Shown here piece by piece: positions 1-10,769 of a stretch of 64,000 nt of DNA. Location: NCBI GenBank assembly GCA_030544215.1, contig JARZZO010000003.1:2118001-2182000 (forward strand). The letters run 5' to 3'. Each line of letters opens with the position of its first letter. Positions within the stretch are counted from its first letter, which is position 1. Source of the stretch: Zantedeschia hybrid cultivar. Taxonomy: Eukaryota > Streptophyta > Magnoliopsida > Alismatales > Araceae. The notes beneath the pieces were generated by a model that searched no databases, was not told where the DNA came from, and saw only the letters and a list, made by a program, of their open reading frames with translations. The translations under genes and the position numbers were made by a program.

Positions 1-1
1 G

Positions 2-598
2 GTCAAAATATCCCTGGATATTTCTCTTCCTCTGAAACAGAACGTTAGAGTGAAATTTCCCAATGGTGATATTAAGGCTTTCGAAGTTGCCTATGAAAGG
101 CTTCCCAGATTATGCTTCTATTGTGGTGTTCTTGGACATGAATCCTCCTTCTGTTCGAAGCTGGCTGATATGAAATCATATATTAAAGAGTCTTATTCCC
201 CTTCTTTGAAAGCCCGGATGTTAAAAGTCCTGAAATTTGAGTATGGTATTTGGTTGAAGGCTTCCAATGTTCCTCCGAGCATCACCCGGAATTCTCTGTT
301 AGAAAGAAGCAGTCTATTACCTGAAGAGCCACTCTTGCAATCACCTCTTCCAGATATTTCCCCGGATCCTGGCAAGTCTGATTCTAAAGCCAAGAAAAAG
401 CTGCAACTAGACCTGGAGGAGCTGTCAAACCTCCAGCCCAATGCTTTATCCGAAGGTCCACTATTGACTTTAGTGAAGAATTCTACTCCAGTTATTACCC
501 AAACCCCCAACTTGGAACCTTTGGATACTATTCTGCAGAACATCTCAGCTAAGTCTCCAAATCATGGAGTCTTTCAGTACAGACTCACCTTGCTCTAA
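2..598 (+). CDS. LINE ORF1 (nucleic-acid-binding protein), C-terminal part
   Basis: The frame is open from the left edge of the window, so this is the C-terminal part of a longer protein; the first visible ATG at 50 is unlikely to be the true start. A zinc knuckle with the spacing C-X2-C-X4-H-X4-C begins at about residue 22 after that ATG (CFYCGVLGHESSFC), preceded by the LPRL context usual in plant LINE ORF1 proteins. It would bind the element's RNA. The TAA at 596-598 may itself be a decay stop, because the frame stays open for about 57 further bases beyond it. It lies in the same frame as ORF2, 315 bases upstream. Confidence 0.8.
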   Translation, partial: VKISLDISLPLKQNVRVKFPNGDIKAFEVAYERLPRLCFYCGVLGHESSFCSKLADMKSYIKESYSPSLKARMLKVLKFEYGIWLKASNVPPSITRNSLLERSSLLPEEPLLQSPLPDISPDPGKSDSKAKKKLQLDLEELSNLQPNALSEGPLLTLVKNSTPVITQTPNLEPLDTILQNISAKSPNHGVFQYRLTLL

Positions 599-913
599 AT
601 CCCCGAATTCAAGGGATGGGATACTATAGAATCCCCCTCTGAAATTTCAAGAACATAGAGATCAGAATAGCCCTGGAATCCTACCAATACCCCATCATAT
701 TTCTACCTTTCTCCCTATCAAGAGAAAAGTTGATGAAGCAGCAAATCACCTATTAGTACAAGAAATTCAAAAAAAGGCTAAATGTCAAATGACTTCCCCA
801 CCTACAGGTCATTCTGAGTTATTTGCTCAAGCTAAAATGGATTTTGCCCCTGGATATGATACCTCTATTGATGGCAGAGTGAAAATGCAACATCCTAAAA
901 TTGAATAAAGCTA

Positions 914-3900
914 ATGTCACAGCACGGGCACCTCTCCACCCCCTCAGTCCACTGGAATGGTCGTGGCGGCCGACTTAAAATTGCCGCGGGTTCCCCAATG
1001 AAGATTATTGCCTGGAACTATCGTGGAGTGCAAGGGTCAGCGACAGTTCCCTATATCACAAAAATGACCCACTCAGTTAACCCTGATATTGTTTTTCTTG
1101 CTGAAACGAAAGCTAATCTTCAGTTCAGCTCTAATTTCTTCAGATGCAGGAATATTCTTCATTGCCACATTGTTCAAGCTAATGGTAAATCCGGTGGACT
1201 TTGGTTTTGGTGGAAACCTTCTATAAATCTGAAGATCATCCAATCTAACTCTCACTATATTCTAGCTCAGGTGGTGGAAAGCAATGGATATTCTTGGATC
1301 CTTCTAGCTATATATGCCCCTCCAAGATATACTGAGAGAAAGACTTTCTGGATGAACCTTCTGTCTCTCATTAAGAATATCACTGATCCTATCTGCCTTA
1401 TTGGAGATATGAACTTTCTTCTCAACAATCAGGAGAAATTCGGAGGTGTCTCTGTCACCAATCATCATACTATGCATTTTCAGAACTTTATCTTCAAGGC
1501 TGGACTTCTTGATCTACGACATGAAGGTCCTGCTTATACTTGGTCTAACAATAGATCTCCATCTTTTCACATCAGAGAAAGATTGGATTGTGCATTAGCT
1601 TGCCCACATTGGTATTTGTTATTTCCCAAAGCCAGGGTTCTTCATCCCCCAAAAATTGGCAGTGACCACTGTCCTATTCTGCTGCTCTCAGATGGACCTA
1701 ACAGAAAACGACATTGGCCTTTCAAATATGAATCTACTTGGGCTCTGCGAACAAACTTCAGTCATTGTTTCAAACATATGTGGACAAGTTCCCCCTCCCT
1801 TTACTCCAATTATGGCTGTAAAATTCAATCTCTGCAGACTAAATTGAGATATTGGAGGAAAGTTAACTTTTCTGATACTAGCCAGAGAATAAGAGCACTT
1901 GAAAATCGTCTGAAAGATATTGACTCTGGCCCTGTTACTGATTCCTCTATTTTACTTGGTCAAGATATCAGTAAGGATCTCTCTCAAGCTATCTTGGAAG
2001 AAAATAAATATTGGAGGCAGAGAGCTAAACTTCACTGGTGCTCTAAAGGTGATAAGAACTCCAAATTTTTTCATATTTCTGTACTACAAAGAAGAAATAT
2101 CAACAGGATCACTAGAATCCAGCTGCAAGATGGCTCATGGATCACAAATAATCGTATTGTTAAGGAGATTTTTGTTGAATATTTCAAAGAGCTATATACC
2201 TCAGATAATCCTCCCCTCTCCTTTAAAGATTGGGAATTCCCTGAGTTAAGCCATAGAAGAATTACAGATTCTGAAAACCTGAGTATCTGTTCCATTCCAA
2301 CAGCCAGTGAAATCAAGAACACCCTTTTTTCCATGGCTCCAGGTAAATCCCCAGGCCCTGATGGTTTTCCTCCCATTTTCTTTCAGAAAAATTGGGACGT
2401 GGTTCAAGAGGAGCTGGTTGAGTTTGTGCAAGGTATTTTCAGGAGCACACATATTCCTCCCAAACTCAACCACACCATCTTAGTTCTTATCCCCAAGAAG
2501 ACACCAGCTGCTTCCCCTGCAGATTATAGACCTATTAGTCTCACTAATGTTATCTATAAAATCTGCGCTAAGTTACTGGCCTCCATGATCAAATCTCTCC
2601 TAATCAGGCTTATTTCATTTAACCAAGATGCCTTTGTCCCAGGTAGATTGTTATTAGACAATATTTTGATCTCTCAGGAGCTGATTCACTCTATGAAGAC
2701 CAAAGGAGGTAATTCAGGCATTTTATGTATGAAAGTTGACATCTCCAAAGCCTTTGACAAGCTTGAGTGGAATTTTATTTCAGAGGCTCTACACAAACTG
2801 GGTTTCTCTGCTGATGTCATTAAATTAGTCATGATGTGCATTTCCTCTTCTACCTTCTCAGTGGCTATTAATGGCGAAAATGTAGGCATGATCCAACCTA
2901 CTAGAGGCATCCGACAGGGATGTCCTCTATCTCCTTACATATACATTATCTGTACTGAATTCCTATCCCAGTTGATCAATGTTAAACAGAAAAGTGGCAC
3001 CATCAAAGGCTTCAAAGTCAACAGATTTGCACCCACACTTACCCACCTCTTATATGCTGATGATATCGTCTTTTTTGGCAGAGCTGATATCACTGAGTTA
3101 AGTGAATTCTTCAACTGCCTTGATACTTTTGGTCAGTGGTCTGGTCAGAATATTAATAAAAACAAATATGGGTTGATTTTTAGTCCTAATACTCCCAGTT
3201 CCATCCGCCAGTAGCTGTGTACTCAATTTCATATATCTGAGATGACTAAATATGAATTTTATCTGGGCATTCCTCTATGGCCAGGCAGAAACAAAGTTGA
3301 TCAGCTCTCATACTTGGAATATAAACTCAAATCCAAACTCACTCTCTGGAAGGCAAATACTCTGTCAACAACTGGGAAAGTCATCCTTATCAATTCAGTT
3401 CTTTCATCTATCCCCCTTCATGTCATGGGAATAGGGCTACTTCCTAAAAAGACATTATCTCGACTGAATGCAATTATATGCTCTTTCTTTTGGGGAGACA
3501 AGGATGACCATCGCAAGATTCACTTCAAAAACTGGAAATCTCTAAAAAGACACCCTTTGTCAGGGGGTTTAGGCATCCGTGACCTGGAAACTCTTAATAA
3601 AACTTCTATTCTGAAGCTTATCTGGAAATTCATCAATGACAGCAACTCCATTTGGGGCTCTCTGATTAAAGCTAAATACCTGCAACATGCCCCCTTCTGG
3701 GATTTAGAACCCTCTGAGAAAGGATCCTCACCATGGAGAGCAATGCTTCTATTAAAATCCCATATGCATAACATCTGCTGCAGAAATATTCAAGATGGTT
3801 TCTCCATCAACATTTGGACTGACAGATGGATTCTTGGTCTTATTGGTCCCCCGGAATTTAAATATCACGCTTTGGACTACCCACCTATTTGGATATTCCA

Positions 3901-5107
3901 ACTTATCAAAGACGGTAGATGGGATCAGTCCTAAATCAACAACCTCTTCTTCAAAGAGATTGCTAAAAAAATTCTATCTCTACATTTTCCATTTGGCTCC
4001 ATTTCAATGGGTGATCAATATATTTGGCCTCTCACTAGTGATGGCATTTTCACTTTCAAATATGCTTACAAATATTTATCTGAAATCAATGCAGGCCCTT
4101 CCTCTTCTCAGAGCAATTCCATCTGGAAAATTATTTGGGATCCCACTTTGAGGAAGTTTGTGCCTCCAAAGATTCTGATATTCATCTAGAAATGCATTTC
4201 TAATGTTCTCCCTGTCAACTCCAATATTGCCAGCAGGGTCCCCCATATTGATCCTATATGCCAGCTCTGTTTTCACACACAGGAAACCATTCAACATATG
4301 CTATTTGACTGTGATTTTGCCCGTATGGTCTGGATTGCCTCCCCACTAAATTATCATTCCTCTGCTGATTTTAAGTCTTTAACTGACAGAATTCTAGATT
4401 GGTCAAATGCTCCTTTCTGTCAACAAGCAAATGATAAAAGCTTCTTGATCACTTGCTTTTCTATTTTATGGAACATTTGGAAGAGCAGATGCGAGTGGTC
4501 TATTCAAGGATTGAAGGTAAATCCTATTACTGTGGTTCACAGAGCTTTAAGGGATGTTCAGTTTTGGATTTCCTCCCAACAATCTGAATATGTTCAGACT
4601 AAAATTCAGGTTCTCGCCTCCACCGTCTGGGTGCCTCCCCAACCGGGTAAACTCAAAATCAACTTCGATGGGGCAATTTCCCATTCATCTGGAGCCTGTG
4701 GGATAATCCTAAGAGATTGCTGTGGGAATCCTTCTTATTGTTTCTCCAAACTTGTTCCCTCCAATGATCCTTTTGTAGTCGAAGCTACTGCTCTGTTCGA
4801 AGCCTTATCCTTTGCTCAAAATTTCGAAGATGTTGAAGTTGAAGGTGATGCTCAAGTCCTCATCTTGGCCTGTCTGAAGCTTAAAGCCCCTCCGTGGCAA
4901 ACCAAGACTATTATCCACAACTGCCAGCAAATCTTAAGTACCTCTAACATGCATCTTGACTTTGCACCTAGATCGTGCAACAATGTAGCTCATGTCACTG
5001 CAAAATTCTCCATTTCTAATCTCCTTGAAAGCTTTTGGACCCGGTCCTCCTTGCTGGAATGTATTAGATCTGCCATATGTACTGACATTTCCCTTCTCAG
5101 TAATTAA
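914..5107 (+). pseudogene. LINE ORF2: endonuclease, reverse transcriptase, RNase H
   Basis: The whole 4.2 kb stays in one reading frame and is broken only by stops at 3212-3214 (TAG), 3932-3934 (TAA) and 4187-4189 (TAG). Endonuclease signs: WNYRG near 1012, GDMN near 1405, and GSDHCP near 1660. Reverse transcriptase signs: YRPISLTN near 2526, KVDISKAFD near 2731, IRQGCPLSP near 2910 and the catalytic LLYADDI near 3051. A Cys/His cluster lies near 4259-4320. The RNase H domain starts near 4630 with NFDGA, VVEATAL and EGDAQ supplying D, E and D. The fourth acidic residue, usually in a VAD motif near the end, reads VAH here, so the RNase H may be inactive. No frameshift was found. Confidence 0.9.
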
Positions 5108-5477
5108 TGAATGGCTTACCTTGCTTGCCAAAAAAAAAAAGAAAATCCTTGAACATATATCGTCCCCACAAGAAAGGACATTGTGTACCATGAGTGATGA
5201 GCCACTCATTCCCTGATCCATGGAACGTAGGGTAACTGGCCAGACAGACATGTATGTGTGCACGCAAGTGAGTATATATATACTGTTACGCAACTGTATT
5301 TGGATTGGACGACACAGACGATGCCGGGTTAACATTGTTCTTTGACATCATTAACAAACTGAAGAATAAAGCACATAATAGTTTTAACGACATTTTTATA
5401 ATAAGATGATGTAAAAGGATTGCAGGTGTTGCTACATCATTTTCTTGTTACATGATATCATGCATTGCCCATTCCAG

Positions 5478-6041
5478 TCTACAACAATTTGAGTACGGCT
5501 ACCACCCTAAAGATGATACTTTCTTGTTCCGTGGATACTTAGCATACCCACACAGGAACCCATCCTCCTATGACACTGTAGAAATGGCAGTCGTCATTGA
5601 CGAGGTAATCCATCTCTCATCAGTTCATATCAATTGATATAATGAGTAAGAGCCATCTTAAGAATTTAACTAAAAGAGTACAAACAACTTTTCTTACCAG
5701 GGAAAAAGGGATGCAACGCGCGGCAGATGGGGAGGCCAAGCGGGTCTTTACCACTGTTTCGATATGTGGACCAAGGAAGAGACAGCTATGCGACTAAATA
5801 ACCAGCAGTCTGACCCTTTGAGGAAGAGGAGCCACTGGATACGTATTCCTTGTATAGGAAAACACCGACATCTCATACCCAATGCAAAGGAGATGACGAC
5901 ACGGATCCCCTTCACTTACACGCCGTTGGGAAGCCACAGCCAGCATACCAATTCCATCCCACCACAGAAGTGCTTTCTACACTTGCAATGTATAAGCCAC
6001 ATGACTCCAACAATTCCTTCAGAAATGGAGCCTTATTCAAG

Positions 6042-6100
<59 letters not shown>

Positions 6101-6327
6101 CATGTTTCCTCAGGTTCTTCAGAAGAAAGAAGATAATTCATCACTGGGGCATCTTAAAGAACAGTATGGAAAACAAAGGCAATAGTCCCACGAACTCTGA
6201 AGAAAATGTGTGGACAAAGGAGGTGGATCTCCCAAGACAAGATCTCCTGGACCTCATTCTCTGGACCTTGATGCAACTCCACTCCCAAGGGTTAGGGATG
6301 AATCAGTTATTTGATCAGATAAAGTAG
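5478..6327 (+). other. Candidate two-exon gene fragment, family not recognised
   Basis: A putative exon at 5478-5604 follows a CCAG acceptor and ends GAG|GTAATC. It reads without a stop and includes FEYGYHPKDDTFLF and AYPHRNPSSYDTVEMAVVID. A second piece begins at 5701 after TTCTTACCAG, and the 96-base intron would join the two in phase. The second frame stays open to 6327 but crosses a (CT)n tract at 6043-6098, so only its first 100-150 bases are plausible coding. Its last stretch (WTKEVDLPRQDLLDLI) also looks protein-like. The LINE ends 340 bases upstream, so the fragment may be the remains of a gene it disrupted. I do not recognise the family. Confidence 0.3.
6043..6098. repeat. (CT)n microsatellite, about 28 units
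   Basis: An uninterrupted CT dinucleotide tract. It sits inside an open frame, where it would encode Ser-Leu repeats, which argues against that part being coding. Confidence 0.95.
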
Positions 6328-6913
6328 TAAAGTGCCAAATTCACCCCTCTCTTGCAAGTGGGAACTTACTAGGATCCAGATCCAGAGGATCTCATCGTCA
6401 CACGAACCCACAAGAAAACATAGTCACTGTGTTACACAGTCGCATCTATTTCATTGCTCTATTAAACTGTGTAAAAACTTACAATTGGTCGAGAACAAGC
6501 ATGAAAAAATGGTGATGTACAGAGATGCAATTCACAAAAACAACAAACCTATGTTGTGTTCCTTGCTCGTATACCATGCTCTTTCAGTCTTTCTGACCTG
6601 CTCCTTGGCATTGCCACAGGTTCCACAATGGTAGCACTGCATATCGCATTTTATTGAAGGCAACGAATGGACGCTGTGATTGACCGGAATAAAAACTACA
6701 TCGGAATCGCAGCTGCCTACATTGCCAAACAATCGACTTTTTCCATAGTGTACTCCTATAAAAGAATAAATTCCTGTACAAATGCTCGCACTGATTCTTT
6801 TGCCAGGCATAAGCTTGCAGAAATTGTGTTTTCTCTACATTTTTTGCGGTCTTAAAAAAAAATCCAACTGCCTAGCTGCAGAAATCAAAGAGGAGATAGA
6901 CCACCAGTCAATA
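6328..6913. other. Non-genic stretch, nothing assigned
   Basis: Short open frames exist on both strands, but none has codon character, splice context or recognisable domains. No repeat with other parts of the window was noticed. Confidence 0.5.
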
Positions 6914-7138
6914 CTAAGTATTTTTAATGATATCGAGCTGAACATAGTCTCCAGATGTCAAAAACCACTAAGATAAATTATCATTTCATAATCTGCGCAC
7001 GATTCTGGGCTATTTCTTTTTAAGATATCTTACCTCAACAAAGTCTATACAAAACTGGACCACTTCGCTGACAGAAACTGGTCTTGTATCAACGTTAGCA
7101 AAAGAGAGGAAAATGAGGGTTTGACAGGTAGCAGCCAT
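6914..7138 (-). other. Candidate terminal exons of a minus-strand gene, unrecognised
   Basis: On the minus strand a stretch ending at 7034 (reading EVVQFCIDFVE) is followed by a consensus GTAAGA donor. After 66 bases a TTATCTTAG acceptor opens an in-phase segment, 6967-6914, that reads 17 codons (beginning WFLTSGDYVQ) to a TAG stop. The upstream exon may start at 7082, after a CTAAC branch-point-like motif and a CAAG acceptor, or at an in-frame ATG at 7138. The intron is short for a plant. The total is only about 30 to 50 residues, so chance is a real alternative, and no family was recognised. Confidence 0.22.
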
Positions 7139-7524
7139 GTATATGTGTGATTACTTTAATGGTTTAACAGTGCATAATGGCATACCCTATAAGAAATCAC
7201 AACAATTAATAAGCCTCAACTAAAGTGGGCCTCTTTTTGTGAGCTCTAGTTAAGAAAGGAAAAAAAGGAGCTTCTTCCCAGCTGATGGTTGAACCAAATA
7301 GCAAGCCAAAGACATTTACCGGGCACATAAAGTAAGAAAAGCAGGAGGTAACCATCAATGGTTTGAACTGGCAGAGCAATGCTTATGGAAATTATTCCTT
7401 GAAGGTGGCCACTTTCTGGTCAGGAAAAATAGAACATCAGTCCAATGATTTTAAATGATTATATTGAACATTAACGATGTCACCCAGTTTCTAGACCTTG
7501 TGCAGCAAGGCTGACCTGGTCCCA

Positions 7525-7948
7525 TGATGCAGCACAAGAAGGGGAAGAAGAGGGGTGTTTTTTTTTTTTTTTTTGGTTGGGGGGGGGGGAGACCATCCGG
7601 CATCTCACCGGAGGCAAGATCTTTCCAGTATCGTACCTGAGAAGAGGAGGGGTTGTAGGGCATCTCACCAAGGAGGAACTCCATCCCGGAGGCTGCATAG
7701 CTTCAAAACTTCTCAAAATTCTTCATTGATCGTCAAAAGAGTACAAGCATATTTATAGAGACTAAAAAAAAACCCTAATGCAACCCTACTCACCAAATGA
7801 CCTAAATACTGCTTATTCAAAATAAAGGACTAAAATCTGACCTAAAATCTAAAAAACATAAAAAATATAACAAATGGACCTCTAATAGGTCAAATAAAAT
7901 ATAAAATAAACTTTTGGCTTCGCTTTTGTAACTCTTGGAGTATCATCA
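7525..7948 (-). repeat. 3' LTR of the LARD-like element
   Basis: About 350 bases from 7605 onward match 10436-10764 with scattered substitutions and small indels. It is longer than its partner because of a poly-T/poly-G tract at 7557-7590 and an adjacent partial duplication. A GAGAATGA-type polypurine tract lies immediately inside it (7949-7964, minus strand). Confidence 0.85.
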
Positions 7949-7976
7949 TTCTCCCCAAGTTCAAGAAAACTCGTCC

Positions 7977-8309
7977 TTAAGTTTTGAAATGTAGCAGTAT
8001 CCACGAGGAGATGAGGAGAGGAGTGAATTCCAAAAACATCATTAAAGCCTCTTCGTTCATTATGCAGGCGAGAACCACACCTCGAGGTGGGAAGTGCGCC
8101 TCAATATCACCCCATATGTGGTCAAAATCATGCGGATTGATGGTGTCTTGAATAACCTTCAGCTGATCGACCACATCTCTAATTACCTCTTCCATCCTCG
8201 GCTCATTCTTCTCAACGAGGTCATCATCTACTGCAGACATCTCGGACTCACCCTTTCCAAAATACTCATCTTCTAGTGCTGGATCAGCTTCATAATAAAC
8301 TTCTTTCAT
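7977..8309 (-). CDS. Short ORF just upstream of the LARD 3' LTR
   Basis: A 110-codon frame rich in acidic residues (for example GKGESEMSAVDDDLVEKNEP) ends about 28 bases before the 3' LTR. It has no recognisable retroviral domain. It may be the residue of the C-terminal end of an ancestral pol or an unrelated captured piece. Its expression is not supported by anything in the sequence. Confidence 0.3.
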   Translation of the reverse strand: MKEVYYEADPALEDEYFGKGESEMSAVDDDLVEKNEPRMEEVIRDVVDQLKVIQDTINPHDFDHIWGDIEAHFPPRGVVLACIMNEEALMMFLEFTPLLISSWILLHFKT

Positions 8310-9147
8310 TTGATTTTCATAGCACTGGGTCGGTCTCGTAAACCACCTTTTTTGGTTGGATCATTCTAGCACAATAACTCTTAATGTCATTCTTTAACTT
8401 GATCCATTCAGGGTCTTCTTTTAATGGAACCCAACGCATGCTCCAATAGCATGTGACCATCGTCTCGAAAAATGTGCCATGTAATTAGAGATGTCCGAAA
8501 GTCGGCATGCAAATCAAGGTGGCAGATGCAGGCCTCAAGATGCATGAATAGGTGTCCTCGGGGCGTGTGCAAGTGCAGCACGCAAAACAACGCACGTCGA
8601 AGGTGTCAACACGCTGGACGAGTTGGCCGCACTGTGAAAAAGTTGTTGGTACGATCGGTACGCAAAATGGAATCTGAGACGACCTCGAATGGCCAACACA
8701 AAAGTCCTCGCAAAGTGTATAGGGCCGGCATGCAAAACGAGGTATCGCTGGCTAACGAGACATGGGGCGAGGTTGGCCTTGTTGAGATGATCTCAATGGC
8801 ACAGACAGCACACGAATTGGAGCATGGATGTGGTCTCGGCACTGACGGTGCACCAAAGCGTCCAAGTGCACCGCTCTGGTACTGTAGCAGACCCAAATAG
8901 GTCCCTCTCGGACTAAGATTGAACCAAGTGGCTTGGACCATCTAGGACCCTGGTTTGGTCTGACCATGTGGTCAGATGGGGCTTAGGCCTTGGACGGTGG
9001 ACCGTAGGGACTGGTTTTGATTCGAACGAGAACTAACAAGAGAGTAAGGACCTGGACCAGGTCAAACCAAGTTTGACTGGTCATAAACTAAAGGGTACGG
9101 GACCTTCTTGCCTTCCCCCCCCCCTCCTTTCCCTTTAACCATAAATA

Positions 9148-9149
<2 letters not shown>

Positions 9150-9184
<35 letters not shown>
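9150..9184. repeat. (GA)n microsatellite at the left border of the TRIM
   Basis: A GA-rich tract directly abuts the TG start of the TRIM-like LTR. GAGAG recurs at the other border, so this tract may have been the insertion target. Confidence 0.85.
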
Positions 9185-9820
9185 TGATGACCCAATCACG
9201 AGTCGGCAAGAGGAGAGGGCTACTTATAGGAAAAGACTGCCTACAAGTGGAGCGGTGTGGAACTACCACTATGTCTGGGGGTTGGGACGAGAATGAATCA
9301 GATTAGTCTTATATCAGAAAATGAAAAAAAGTTATTGGATTATATAGGTGAGATTTATATCTATAACTTTGAGGCGCCTTTTGAAGACAAAGTTGTGCAG
9401 GCCTAGCATAAAGTGGACAATACCTCACAAGGGTTGGATCGGACAGTTACATAATAGTATCAAAGTAAGACTCATACAATACAATATGGGCTAATTCGGA
9501 GACGAACCACGTGGAAGTTGATGGACCTATAATGACCCAGTCACGAGTCGGGCAGGAAGAGAGGGCTACCCACAGGAAAAGACAACCCGTAGGGAAGGGT
9601 TACCCTCAATTAGAGTGGTGTGGAGCTACTACTGCGTCTGATGGCTGGGGCAGGAATGAATCAGATCAGTCATATATCGAAAAACGAAAAAAAAAAAAAA
9701 AAGGACAATATATGTAGGATTTGTATCCATGACTTGTGATAAGCCTTTTGGGAACAAAATCATGCGGGTTTGACTTAAAATAGGTAATTCCTCACAAGGG
9801 TTAGATCAGACCGTTACATA
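9185..9820 (+). mobile_element. TRIM-like element nested in the LARD
   Basis: Two similar segments, about 9185-9452 and 9530-9820, begin with ATGACCCA(A/G)TCACGAGTC and end with CCTCACAAGGGTT(G/A)GATC and GTTACATA. Only about 75 bases separate them. Immediately after the first is AGTATCAAAG, resembling the tRNA-iMet primer-binding site TGGTATCAGAGC, and a purine-rich stretch (GTGGAAGTTGATGG) precedes the second. That is the plan of a terminal-repeat retrotransposon in miniature. GAGAG stands outside both ends (9180-9184, 9821-9825), but the left copy lies in a GA microsatellite, so the duplication is suggestive only. A plain tandem duplication is the alternative. Confidence 0.6.
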
Positions 9821-10194
9821 GAGAGAGGGAGGAACAAGTTGACGGCGGTGGCGTACGTGGGAGGTGGCGAGGCTGGCAACAGTGCGCTAGTGGAGGGCAC
9901 CGGTAGTGGCGGCAGATGGCGGCAATGGTGCCGGCAGCAGCCGAAGCAGACGAACGCAGCAACAGAAGAGGGGTCCTGGCGGTACCATTAAGACCGGGCC
10001 CTCCCTCCGTCCGGTTCCTCTTGTTCTTTCTATCAATTACAGACATAAAGAGAGAAAACAAGACAGGAGCGAGAGAGACAGCGTTCGGGAGAGAAAGAAG
10101 GCTGGGATCACGGGTGATGGGAGGGATGGGTCTGCAGTGGGGGGAGGGAGAAGAGGAAGAAAATACCAACGGCATAGAGAGAAAGGTGGGCAGT

Positions 10195-10216
10195 GGGGGG
10201 GGGGGGGGGGGGGGGG
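10195..10216. repeat. Homopolymer of 22 G
   Basis: A run of 22 consecutive G within a purine-rich segment of the LARD interior. Such runs can form G-quadruplexes and are prone to sequencing length error. Confidence 0.9.
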
Positions 10217-10391
10217 TCTGGCCTCTCTGCCCCTATTTTACTGTTCCCTGAACAGTTAAGGGAAAAAATAGAGAGAGAAAGTGGTTGTAGAGAGTATAGA
10301 GCAGAAAGAGGAGGATGAGGGTGGAGGCTTGTGGTGATTGAGCAGCGGCGAGCGACAGTGGAGTGACAGCCTGATGGGGGATCAAAGTTGG

Positions 10392-10405
10392 GCTCTAATA
10401 CCAAA
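10392..10405 (-). other. Primer-binding site of the LARD-like element
   Basis: The minus strand reads TTTGGTATTAGAGC, one mismatch from the plant tRNA-iMet primer site TGGTATCAGAGC over its 12-base core. It starts two bases inside the 5' LTR, which fixes the orientation. Confidence 0.8.
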
Positions 10406-10407
10406 TT

Positions 10408-10764
10408 GATGCAGGACAAGAAAGGAAAGGGGCAACATCTTTCCGGCATCGCACCAGAGAAGAGGAGGTTTAGGGCATCTCACCTGAGGAGGAACTCCAT
10501 CCTAGAAGCTGCATAGCTTCAAAACTTCTCAAAATTCTTCATTGATCGTCAAAAGAGGAGTACAAGTAAATTTATAGAGACTCAAAACAAACCCTAATGC
10601 AACCCTACTCACCAAACGACCTAAATATCTCTTATTCAAACTGGACTAAAATCTGACCTAAAATCTTAAAAAAATAAAAAATACATCAAATGGGCCTCTA
10701 ATGGGCCAAATAAAATATAAAATCAACTTTCGGCTTCGCTTCTTTAACTCTTGGATTCCTGTCA
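10408..10764 (-). repeat. 5' LTR of the LARD-like element
   Basis: This LTR is bounded by TGATGCAG and CCTGTCA on the plus strand and matches the copy at 7525-7948. The TCCCA target duplication follows directly at 10765-10769. Confidence 0.85.
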
Positions 10765-10769
10765 TCCCA

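Larger units (their letters stand above)
1..5140 (+). mobile_element. L1-type LINE retrotransposon, 5' end outside the window
   Basis: The element carries an ORF1 remnant with a CCHC zinc knuckle, then an ORF2 with apurinic endonuclease, reverse transcriptase, a Cys/His zinc-binding segment and a C-terminal RNase H domain. It ends in an 11-base A run at 5130-5140, the normal 3' end of a LINE. This order is typical of plant L1-type elements carrying an RNase H. The 5' end and 5' target duplication lie left of the window, so insertion boundaries cannot be tested. ORF2 has three in-frame stops, so this copy cannot encode its own full polyprotein. Confidence 0.93.
7520..10769 (-). mobile_element. 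Non-autonomous LTR retrotransposon (LARD-like) with TSD
   Basis: Two related LTRs (7525-7948 and 10408-10764) flank about 2.5 kb with no gag, protease, reverse transcriptase or integrase. The 5-bp sequence TCCCA stands directly outside both ends (7520-7524 and 10765-10769), the target duplication of one insertion. The LTR ends are TG...CA. Just inside the right-hand LTR is a tRNA-iMet-type primer-binding site, and just inside the left-hand LTR a purine-rich tract, so the element runs on the minus strand. It must have been mobilised by enzymes from another element. It contains a TRIM-like insertion at 9185-9820. Confidence 0.85.

Noticed and set aside
8472..8941. Plus and minus frames of 111-142 codons in the LARD interior
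   Set aside because: Frames overlap on opposite strands, have no domain and lie inside a non-coding retroelement.
9906..10259. Frames of 117 and 111 codons around the 22-G run
   Set aside because: Gly/Arg-rich frames created by a purine- and G-rich tract.
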